Source: Trogon surrucura (taxonomy: Eukaryota; Chordata; Aves; Trogoniformes; Trogonidae). From it: a stretch of DNA of 64,000 bases. The stretch is taken from contig CM036628.1 of NCBI GenBank assembly GCA_020746105.1, positions 7,140,001-7,204,000 on the forward strand, in the 5' to 3' direction. Below, piece after piece: positions 37,001 through 49,000 of this stretch. Positions within the stretch are counted from its first letter, which is position 1, and each line of letters opens with the position of its first letter. The notes beneath the pieces are model-generated. The model was given only the letters and a program-made list of their open reading frames with translations. It was not told the origin of the DNA and searched no databases. The position numbers and the translations under genes were made by a program.

Positions 37001-40000
37001 GTTGCTTATAGATACCACAAGATGGAGCTGAATAACATGTTGCCAGCAAGTGCAGGTTTTCCAGCTTTCTTTCATAAATGAATAGGCAGATGCAGATCTC
37101 AATAAAGAAATGCAATTTAAGACGCAGCGGTAGTAGGAACACGTGCTTCACAACACTGAAGGAGTGTAAAATTGCAAGATGAATCTGATGAATCAGGTTT
37201 CCAATCTTTGATCTAACCATGATTATGCCGATTGCATTTAGAATAATAGGACTTTCGTAAGTGCAAATAAACGTAAACCAGACCTTTTACAGCATAATAT
37301 CAGTTGACAGGGGCAAATAGTGTGAGTGGGAGAACTGAGTAATTATTTTTCACAGATGCTGTTTTGGATCTTCCAAACTACATCTCTTCACTGATTTTCT
37401 TATCAAAGCTTGTGGTTGGGTTTTTTTTGGTCAGTGTGTAACCATGTATTTAAGTAGGTGTAAACTTTGCTGTAAATTACAAGCAGTTCAGCTTTCTGCT
37501 GCTCAGCTAAACCTTAGTGTCTGAAAGTAATATGCCTGAGACCAGCTACTGGAAGTGTTCTCAGAGTGCTTTTCTGGTAGATAAGGTAAATTTCAGATAA
37601 AATTATTGATGCGTAGATATTAAGCTTATATTTTAAGGTTTTACAATCCATGTTTTTATTTTTTTTTGATCAGGAGGTGAGCACAAAGACTGTATCGCTG
37701 TGGTCCTATATAAACAGCCAGTTAGATGAGTTCACAAATCCTTTTTACGTAAACTATGAAAACCATGTCCTGTATCCTGTCGCCAGTCTGAACCATTTGG
37801 AACTATGGGTGAACTACTACGTCAGATGGAACCCACGGATGCGGCCTCAGGTATGAGCTTTCACATCACTTTTTATGTTTTAGTGACAAGCACAGAGATT
37901 AAACCATTGCTTTTCATAGCGTCAAATGCAGCACTTAATTTCAAAAGTGCTCATCTGTTGCATGTATTTCAGCTGATGGAAGAGGTGATTTTCTCGAAGA
38001 AGATGTGGGATGTGTTCATAGATGCTTGTTTTCAGTTGACCTTTACAGTTTCAAGCTGACATGCTAAAGATTAAACACTCCTTCTATGTACTCCTTGATT
38101 CATCCAGTATTTGTTCTTATAAGTAATGTCTTGCTATTCAGATAAATCTCTAAATCTCATCAGACAAATACTCCATATGCTCTCATGCTTAGAAGTCTGA
38201 AGAAAGAACATTCAGTTTGTGTCACAACCGTAATATATCTGAGGGTGCTACACCTTCTCTTTATTTAAGATAGCACTCCAAGGTATCCTCAAGCATATTA
38301 TGACAAATTACCTGTATTAAGTGACTGCGCAAAAGCTGCTTTCAACTTCTAGCAGTTAGAGTGAGACGTGAGATTCAAATTTATTAGACACCCACAAGTC
38401 AGAGGCTGTTGTAAAAGGTGGTGTTCCGAGGTAAGTTTCAAGGACAGCGCACTAGCAGAAGACCAGGCATCTGAGAAATACCCTCTAAGGTCCTGGAAAG
38501 GTGGGGCTTGCTTGCTTTCTCACGGAGATGTTTCCTCTGAGCTGCTTTGTTTCCCCTTGCTTGTTCTGTTTCGGTTGATGTAGTCCTGTGACTGTGTAAG
38601 TACCTGTTAGGTGTTAGCATGTGTTACAACTTGAAGGACGGTGCATTTTAATCTTTATGGTTCTCAAGTAAAATTGTCAACTGCCTTTTAGCAAAATAGC
38701 ATCTTTCCATTTGCTGAAAAACCTTTGCATGGTTTATGTAGGTTTTAGTATAATGGACCTGCAGCAGTGTCGGTTCATTGCTTGTATTTAGTTGAGATCT
38801 GTAGGCCCTCGAAGTGAGCAGGCTTTGTGAGCACGTGTGAAAGCTACTCCCTGTCCAAAAAGAGGTGAGGGTGGGGAAGAGATGACATAACGAGAAGACA
38901 TCAGAACTGTCACACAGTTGGTGGCAAGCTTTGCTCACTGCCTCTCTGTTGGAGAGCACGCTGCGGGCACTCCAGCAGTGCGAGTCCTTCATCTTCGTTG
39001 GTCTTTGAGAACGGGTTCCTCAGGCTGGCGGTAATAAAATTTAGTGATCCTGGTCACTGCCAGAACTTGACAACCACCTTCTTTTCTTTAAGAACTGATA
39101 CAACTGTTCTGACTTCTTAGTTCGACCACATCAGCTTTGTCCTCTGAGGGTACATCGCGCCTTTCCTTGTCTCCCGCCTGAGTTTGCGCTGTATTTGTGG
39201 CAAATACTTGGAATTGTTTCACATCTACTCTGATAAATTTGCTGCAGAAATTCAACTTGCTTGTTGCAGGATTGCGTTCTCCAGACTAAGAATGAAAGCA
39301 AAAGCTCGTGCAAAGAAGCAAGTAAATAGTCTTTATAATCACAATATATGAAGTTTGCTTTCTTCTGTGTTTGCATCGTGTAGTTTCACACCCTGTCTGC
39401 CCTTTCGGTAACATTCTGACCCGTTCAGTGACTGAAAAAAAAGGCAGTGACCATTGCGCCGCCCGGTCTTCACTTATCGTCAGTGAAAAAAGCTCTTAAT
39501 CAGTGGATATATTAAAAGAATGAGCATCTCTGCCTACCAATAAAAGGTGTTTGTGTTGAATACCTTTTAATGTGGCTCTTTTGGTTTTCAACTGGAATAA
39601 GAGAAAATGAAATTTTTCATGTGAATGAAGCGTGCTCTGATGAACAAACAGTTCCGGGCAGCCTCACGTGTTGTTTTATCAGCTGCGAAAATGTCTTCGG
39701 GAAACTAGAAAGTGTTTATTATTTTCTAGATGCTCACCAAAAAGGAGAAAGGCCTAGTAGGTGAGTTTAGAGGAAGATGAATAATAGTCTTTTAATATAA
39801 TCAGAATGGATGTTTCATACCCATTTTCAATTGGGAGTTAATTGCACTTCATCGACTTTTCTATTGGAACTGAGCATACCTCACCTTTAATTTTTTTTTA
39901 ATTTGAAAAATTACTGAATGCTAACAGGATATAACCATTTATTTTTGCATTGTTGTACTCCATCTTTGAATATCTGTGTCTCATCAGACCTTTTACAGCA

Positions 40001-43000
40001 TAGTAATGTCAGAGCATATTCTTCTTTGTATTAGGGCATACAGAGTTTAGCGTTGTTCTTACGTTCTGCAAAGAAAAGATTGCTTCTAATGTTACATCTT
40101 CAGTTCTATCTAAGTTTTGTGGAAGGCTGACTTAGTGCTTTAGATGGTGTTTATTTGCATCAAGAGTCCTGTTTTAGGAGTACAGCTGTATTGCAATAGA
40201 TCCTGTGCAGTTAGGTGACAGCCTCCTTCCGCAGGGTTCAAACCTCGGGTGTCTGAGCAGCGAACACCATGGAGAATTCTAGGCTAAACGTGGAATCTCT
40301 TGTGGATTCCCTTTTTGCTAAACCGCACTTCATCAAGGTCGCTTTAATTCTTAAGTGAAATAAACTTTTCCTGGGTCTCAGTTTGGAGGTGTTAAATCAT
40401 TATTGACTTCTTGTCCCAAGAAAATTAGATAGATTTTAGTCCTGTCTTATTTGAGTTCATTGACTGAGAAGATATCTTTTTTTTTTTTTTCAGATTTGCC
40501 CTTTCTTTGGGTTGGAGAAATGTGTATTTGTACATGATATGTGGAAGATAAGCTTTTGTTCTCTCTTACAGAGGTGTGTGCTCTGTGGGTACCTGCCACT
40601 GGGCTAACAGATGACCTTACTAGTCTGTAGTAGATAAGATAATATGAGGCTTTTGATTTTTTTCAGTTGATACCATGTATTTGTCTTTGCTTTTCTATAT
40701 AGTCATTCAGGCCTCTTCTTTACACTGATTCGAGGAGTCCTGGCTGCCAGATGTCAGTTAGTTACCTGCCTGGGAAGCTCTGGAAGGTGGGGAGAACACA
40801 ACACATGATGTTCCTGTGTATGTATGACTTCTGCAGGGGCAGCATTTTTGAACCAATATACTCTTACCATTCATACGTACAGAACATAAGTAAAAGTTCT
40901 GGTCCTTTCAATTCAAACTGTGCCTGGAAAGTAAAAATCACTAAACAGGACTGGGTTTTTAGCTAAACCCAGGACATCTTGCTATGTGAGAAGTAAGGAA
41001 AAGAGCGTATTTTAGTCACAAAATTTGCATAGCCCATTAGGATATGTTTAGTTGTTTTTATGCATTCTGGGAAATGACATTTTAACCCGTGGAATAGAGA
41101 GCTTAAACTTGTTTTGTTTTAATTGTGGCATGTTTTTTTAAAAATCTTTCTCTGCCTGCTAATTTTTCTTCAAGTTCTGTTCTGCAGATTTGGCCACTGT
41201 GCTAGAGCTAATGTCATAGGAAGTTTTTCAAATGCATTCTTTTCTTTGTGTGGACTTTCATCCAGAATATGAAGCTAGCACCATCTATAACCTAGAAATT
41301 AAATTCAGCTACTGGAATGGGATCATCTACTAAAGGCAGGCTGCAGAGCTGCCATGAAAAAACAGAGAAAGTCTGTTCATAGGTTAACAGCTGGCTTAAA
41401 AAGAGAAAAGGAAAAGGTAGTTATAAGTAGTAGTAGTAGTTATTTACATTCTGCAAATAACTGTTCAGTATATACAGAAATGACTGGAAAACATGTAAAC
41501 AGGTTACAGTGATTGCTGCTGCTTTTTTTTGTGCTGTGTGTAGAATTGCGGAAGGATTTGATGTGTTGAACAGTTGAGTGGTCAGATGTCAGCTGAACTT
41601 CAGTCTCAAAATACTGCATATTTAAAAGAACAAGTAGGATGTTAAGCATCACTGGAAAAACTGTTGAGAATAAAGTGGAAAACATAATTATTGAGATGCT
41701 TTGTCCTGCCCATAACAGAATATGACTTGGTGTGTTGCAGGTGGGGTGTTCTTATTATTTATACCTGGCTTCAGGGACATTGCCTGGCATTTTCCTCTCT
41801 GAGCGTGTTGACATAGGTTATAGTATTTTCAGAGTTCATACATATGACTTAACACCGTTTTGTGGCAGGGCAAAGCCATTATATGGCCCTGGAAGTGCTG
41901 GGCATTGCAGTCCGTGGTCTTGAGTCATGTCTTTTTTGTGCAAGAATGAGGCAGGAGGTGTGAGGAGAAGGAATCGCCTCCTGGGTTAGAGAGCTGGGTG
42001 TTGCCCTAGCTAAGGAGATTTCATCCCTGCACGTGCCACAGTTTCTTGTGAGACAAGGCAAGTTTATTACAGTACCTGATAGTTTCTATTTGGGTGCCTA
42101 AGTCAAGATTTCCAGAATCTAATTTACTGCAGGTAACTTAGCTGCAGGTAATTTTACCTGCAGGTTAAGCTCTCAGCGTTCAGTTGATAGGGAATAAAGT
42201 ATAGATTAAGTGCTTACCCTGTGTGCTGAAAGAATCTGTAGTTATTTAAGAAAAAAAAGGTTGGTATCCTGTAATGAGCACGGCATCAGAACATGCACAG
42301 ACAGGGAGAAACGAGTACTGTAGAAATAATCCTCATTTTTGGGAGTTGTTAACGTATTTTGAAGAGCAAGCGCTCAGAACATTGCTCTGTTCTATCAGAT
42401 GTCTAAATCCAAATGGGCTCTAGGTTTTAACAAGCAGTAGCATCAGCTTGTGGTGCGTGGAGTTTCCCAAGTCTGGAAATCTCTGCGGTTGTTTGCAAAA
42501 ATGATTGTTCTGCTTCCTACATGGTAGGATTCAGAATTTCTGTCTGCTAGTCATTGCTTTTGCAGAAAGCTGGGCTGGGGTTTGCTTGGTTTCCCGGGAG
42601 CATACCTTTAGAGTAAGTGTGAAAGTATTGATTATTATTGGAAACTGCTGGTTCCACCATTTGGGATTGCCTTTTTCTAGGAATATACTGTTAACTAGAT
42701 TTTGAAAGCAAGTCTGTCAGAGTTCTGGCTCTTCGTGAAGAAGAACAAAAAGCTCAAGTGGAAGCTATTGTTGTCTTTGCAATGCACAGGGTAGATTCTT
42801 GAAAAACCAGCAGTCTTAAGTCAAGCAAGGAATTCAAAACAACCATTTTCCTCTGCAGCCTTTCTTCCCTGTTGCTAAAACAGATAGAGTGTACTCACTG
42901 AGCAAGACAAAATGCATTCACTGTTGAACAATTTTCATGTGAATGACTGTCCTTGAGCTAGTACAGTAACACACACTAGATATCCATCCAATTAAGACTT

Positions 43001-46000
43001 GGCGGTACTGTAAGTGAGTAGCTATTATCATTTCTTTTATACCTATCCTTGTGTTGACAAATTTTGCTATCCAAAAGCACTCCAGAATCCTGAAGGATTA
43101 CTTGGGAATGAAAACCTGAAAATCAATACTGAAAGTGAACTGTAGTAATTTTGTCTTGTGTCCAGAGGTTTTTTATGTGTTGTACTATGTATATTGTATA
43201 GCGTGATTGTAGTTTTTGTGTGGGTATAATTAATAAACCCACAAACCTTATTTTTCCTCAAGTTTTCACCCAGCAGGAATAATTTATTGTAACTGTGAAG
43301 TGGCATGTTCTGAGAATTACGTTACCCCAGGTTCTGTTTTCAATGCACATGTGCATAATGCAGTTTAAAAAATAGCTTCATATCAACGGTATTTTAAGTG
43401 ATAAAGAAAGTTTCTTTAGCAGTGTTCTAAGTATTTCTCAGGTCATTGTACACTATAGATATCTTTAAAGTATAGAAGTATCTGCTTTTGAATAAAATAG
43501 GCAGCAAAGGTAGCTAATCGGGAAACTAAAACCACACTCCTTTTAGCTGGTTAATTTGCAGGAACCTACAATTGCTTTGTCTGAGTGAAGAATGTTAGTG
43601 GGCTCACTCAATTCTGCAGCATTTTGCTGGTTTTTACTGGTTGGGGGCCCACTTTCAGGTATTGCAAGTGTCCCTAACAGTGGGAAAATCTTGTCAAGTC
43701 TTAAGGGAGGCAGGAGGCTGCTTGTGCCAGAGGGAGGGAACTGGAGAGATGGGGCAGCAGCCGGGTCACAGAGAGGGGAGGGGAGGGAGGGGAGAAGAAG
43801 CACGAGAGCAGAAGGTGGCTGCAGATGAATGGGTTGTATGAGGAGAGGGATCCCGCCCTAAGTTTAGTTGTGGCTCGATGCAGAAAAGTCGGAGACTTAA
43901 AAAAAAGTTGAACTGAGCAAAACCGTGAATCGTTAAAAAGCTAGAGACGCCTCAGAACTTTGCTAAATAAAATCTTCCTGATGGGTTGAAATTTCTCAGG
44001 TAAATTCTCTGGGTTGTACAGGGCTAATTTTTAGTTAATGCCTGGAGCAAGGTCAGGATTCCCAAGGATCCGGACCCTGTTCCCCACTACTTAGTGCTGC
44101 TGGCAAACCCCTTGCTCTTGTCCCTGCTTGGATTGTATTGGTCACTATCTTAGATGTAAACGCCAATTTTGGTTTGGATTGATCAGCTTCTAATCTGTTT
44201 TTAGGAAATTTTATGTGATGAGAGAAACCTAATTTTATTTCTTACAAACAAGCAACTGGCAGAATTTTTTCATGAGGGTAATCAGCCAAAATCTGCTAAA
44301 ATGTAGTACATTTGCCTTTATGCTTCTACTTTATTTTTTAATGGAATATTTTGTTAAATAATGGAAGTGAAACTCACTGTTTTGCAGCACATTGAGGTAA
44401 TAGTTTAAATAATGTGAAAAACATAGAATCATAGAATGATGAGGGGACTAGAGGGTAAGTCATATGAAGAGAGGCTGAGGGAGCTGGGGCTGTTCAGCCT
44501 GGAGAAGAGGCTTCTCACTCTCTACAACTACCTGAAAGGCAGCTGTGGTGAGACGGGTGTTGGCCTCTTCTCCCTAGTGAACAGCGATAGGACAAGAGGG
44601 AACGGGTTCAAGTTGCACCAGGGGAAGTTTAGATTGGATATTAGGAAAAACTTCTTCACCGAAAGGGTGGTGAAGCATTGGAATGGGTTGCCAAAGGAGG
44701 TGGTGGAGTCACCATCCCTGGATGCATTTAAAAAACAGCTGGATGTGGCACTTCAGGAGATGGTTTAGTGTTAGGGTGGTGTAGGGCTGTAGGTTGGACT
44801 TGATGATCTTAAGGTCCTTTCCAATCTTGATGTTTCTATTTTTCTATTAGGACCTCTAAGTTCATCTAGTCCAGCTGTCAGCCCAACACTACCATGACCA
44901 CTGAACCATGTCTTGAAGTGCCACGTCTGCACGATTTTTGAACACCTCCAGGGACGGTGACTCCACCACTTCCCTGGGCAGCCTATTCCAGTGCCTCACC
45001 ACTGTTTCAGTAAAGAAATTATTCCTAATATCATAAAATGGCCTAAGTTGGAAGGGACCTTAGAGATCATCTAATCCAACCTCCCTGACGTGGACAGGGA
45101 CGCTTCTCAACTAGATCAGGCTACTCAAGGCTCTGTCCAACCTGGCCTTGAACACCTCCAGGGAGGGGGCAGCCACAACATCTCTGGGCAATTTATTCCA
45201 AAGTCTTGCCACCCTCGTACTGAAGAATTTCTTCCTAAGATCTAATCTAAATCTGTTCTCCTTCAACTTAAACCCATTTCCCCTTGTCCTGTCAGTGGAC
45301 ACTTGTAAAAAGCCCCTCCTCAGCCTTCCTGTAGGTTCCCTACAGGTATTGGAAGGCAGCTATTAGGTCCCGCTGGAGTCTTCTCTTTTCAGGACTGAAC
45401 AATCTAAATATAAATATCCAACATAAATATCCAATCTAAACCTCTCCACTGCAACTTGAGCCCATTTCCTCCCATCCTATCACTAGCAACTTGAGAGACC
45501 TAATGAGCAATGGCCCACCCAATTTTCCAACCCAACAAAACCTCAGATACGCTGCTGGCTTAGATTTCATCTGTGTTGGCTTCTCTTATGCAGCAGAGGT
45601 AGGTCTTTGCTTTCCTGGGGAGCTTGGGCAGCAGCGCTGGGACTTGGGCACGTGTTGCCTGGCAGCGGCGCTGCAGCAGCGCCCGGGGACGTGGGTGGTA
45701 CAGAGCAAGGGCTGCACGCTCTGCTGAAAATCTGGTGTCGATACAGTGGAGTAGAGCAGCAAAAAAATAACTTGATTGCGAGTGAGTGGTGGGTCCAAAG
45801 TCATCTTTCGAGCTTCCACTTGTAATTTGAGAGAGTAGAAAAACAGTACATCTGCTGTCAGCCTCCCAGCAAATTCATCTTGGCCGAATCAATTATATGA
45901 TTTCTTAACAAGACTGGAATGAAAGCTTGCCATGGAGACACTACTTGTGCTGTGCAAGCATACACTTCTGGGGTTAAGGTGGTAACGAGATCTTCTAATA

Positions 46001-49000
46001 AACGATCATCTCCAAACTTCTTGTTCCTTACAGAATCTGTCGCTCTTCCACTTCCTTTTATTCTAAACGGTGGCAAAGTAAAGGAGCTCCTTTGCAGGGA
46101 GCTGTTGCGGGCATTATTGTGAGGGTTGTTGGACCCATTTCCTTGTGAAGAAGGCTTTGTTTGAGAGAGGAGTATAATGGTGTGAAGTGACAGAAGTGGG
46201 ATAGTTATCCGTAACGATTTGCACAGGATGGCGTGAGGAAGCACTGCTAGGCCTGCCTGAGAACAAATCTTTAGGAAATGTGGAAATTAACTAAGCCTTT
46301 TTTAGTATTATTTTAATAGGTTTTGTGACAGGATTCATTTCAAGATGCTTCATCCCCTTACTCTTCATCTTCCTTCCATGATGGAATGAGGCTTCCAGAA
46401 AGCTGCGTAATTCCAGTTATATTTGGTTCTCTTAATGGTTTCATTAAGAAAAAATTAAAAAAAAATACGTGTGACTTGAGGTTGAGGCTTTTGTTTGGGG
46501 TGTTTTTCGTCTTTTTCCCCTCTAGCACCATTGTCTGTCTTTTCATTCTTTCACATTTGAATTTGCTGCATTTTTCAAAAAAGGGAAGTCACAGTAGCAG
46601 AATTGAAGATATCCGAGGGAAAACACAGCTCCAACTGCCAGGCTGCTTTTCAGGTCTTTTTATTCAAACTTCTGTAATCTATTTTTGTATCTTCCAGCTG
46701 TCTGTGGTGACTTTTTCTTACCCCATGAGTATGTAATTCTAACATGGACCGTTATCACTAATAAATGAGTTGTTGTCAACTGCTTGAAAATACTCTGAAA
46801 GTGCTAAAGATTTCTCTAGACTGAATTTGACACGTTATTTATGTATAACTATATATATATATGTATATTTATGTATAACTGTCTTGCCGTGCTTACATCT
46901 AACATGCACATATTAAAAGATGGCCAGCATTTTAAAGATGATTTTTTTCCCCCCGTTGTAGGACCCTACTCTGCCTTGCTTACAGCTTTGCTGGACTCTG
47001 GTGATTTGTTTTGAATCACCAAGTATGTGTGTCTGACTAAATTGTTCTGTAAAACTTCATCCAAGAAGGCTCTGTTGCTTATGAGAATGTGACCGAGAAA
47101 AATGTTCTCCCGTATGAAAATATTGGTATTGTAGACTCCTTTTGTTGGGGTGAGGGGCTGTTCCTCTGTAAATATTGCATCTCTAGGGCAAACAGGAGAT
47201 TCTAGCATGAGCGATTATGTTTCAGAAATGTGCCTGCTCATATCCTGGAAGAAATTCATCCAGTTTGGAGGTCTGAGGCTGAAACAATCTCAGTGAATTC
47301 TCAAGGCCTGATAATAAATGAGAGGAAAAGGACTGAGAGATGGATTTGATGGAGCCTGTGAGGGAGCTGTGACTAACTGGCAGTAGGAACTAGGAGGGAA
47401 TAATGTGCCAAATGCTGGAGGTCTTTGCTTTCTGTTCCACCCTGTCTGGGAAAACGGGTTGAAGGGGGCACGGCTGCAGACAGACGAAAAATTGTCCCGT
47501 GGGTGAGGGAGCAGGATCCTGCTCTGCAGAAAGGAAATTTCTCCTTGCCTTTGCCACGGGATTCCTCCATTGTAAAGGAAGGAGATCACCTGGAGCAGAA
47601 TGGTCCCTGTGCGTGCTCCGTAGTTACCGGGTGTCCTGTGTGACACCCATGAGGCCAAACTGCAGAATTCTGAAGTATTCTGTTAAACCAATTGGAGATC
47701 CAAGGTTTGCAAAATCAGGAGGAGCTTGCTTCAAATCCTTGTCTGTGGAAGTGGAGTGTTACTACTCCCATACCTCATTATGGTGCTGCAGAAATAATTT
47801 GTTTCTTGACGTGAGATGAAAGTACAGAAAAGGAAACTTAAAATGCTGAAGTTCAGAAGAATACATAAAGGAGGGGGTCAGACACTGTGAGGAAAACTAA
47901 ATATTGAATAGCTGTTCACTAACTGAGTGGCATCAAACAGTGCACTGAATCAATGAGCAATACAAGGGGGAAGCTGGTATTTTAATGTTTATTTAACCAA
48001 CGATTTTACAGTGATGTACAGGAAGTCTGAACTGAGTTTGGAGAAGTAATCTTCATTCCGACACCGCCTAATTTTTTGAGAGCATAATTTTGCAGTCTTA
48101 ATGTCGAAGAGGTTTTTTGTGTGACTTGAATATACGCAGACCTTTTAAATGTCATTATTGTTATTTAGCTGATTTATTTAAAGACAGTCCTGTTCTTTGA
48201 GATGGTCGTGTGGGGAGAGCAGCACTTGTGTCGAAGTTAAAGCATTGAAGGAGATTCTGGGGGAGCAGAAAGAAGGATCGAGACACGAAGCCACACTTTT
48301 CCTCCTCGAAACACTTTACACGGCACACAAATCCTGCAGCAGCTTTTGTGCAATGTATCCTGACAGGATTTGTAGTAGGTTCCCCAAAAGCCAGCTGTAC
48401 GGAACTGCTTTTTCTGGGAGCTGGAGCATAGTGCAGTGGAACACAGCAGCTAATGCCCGTGTGAAAGGTGTCCGAGGGAAATTGGCCTGTTATGCCGAGT
48501 CATGATTAAGCTGTGCAGAAATCAGGTGTACAAATCTCCTGTGACCCAGGGCTTGCGTGACTAATGATACCAGTGGTAAATCACTCTGTTACGGACCTAC
48601 GCTCTTCAGGAAAATGTCTGCGTAAAGAAGAAATCAGAAGTGGGAGTGTATGAGGAAGGGATCTCTTACTTGAGGAGAAAACAAACAACAGGGAAGTCCT
48701 GATCTTGACTGAAATGTGAATTTTCCATATTACAGCATCGCAGACAAACTTTACCACCAGACTAAGTTTTGCCATGTTTCTAGGTGTATACGTTTTCTGC
48801 AGACCACCTCAGAAAGAATGAGATGGGGTTTCTGGAGGCTGTGCTTTGTGTTTGATAGCAAAGGAGGCTGTTGTCTGTAGATTTGTGGCCTCACTTGCTG
48901 ACGAGTTCTTATGGTGAGCGTGGGAGAAGATTGCAAGAAGAGAAGGAATTCATTGCATAGCGAAGGCAGGACTCCGGGGTCATTGGGAGCTTGGTGGTGT

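Noticed and set aside
44436-44768. 110-codon open frame as a host gene
   Set aside because: Its protein is the C-terminus of the CR1 ORF2 reverse transcriptase; the surrounding sequence is a truncated CR1.
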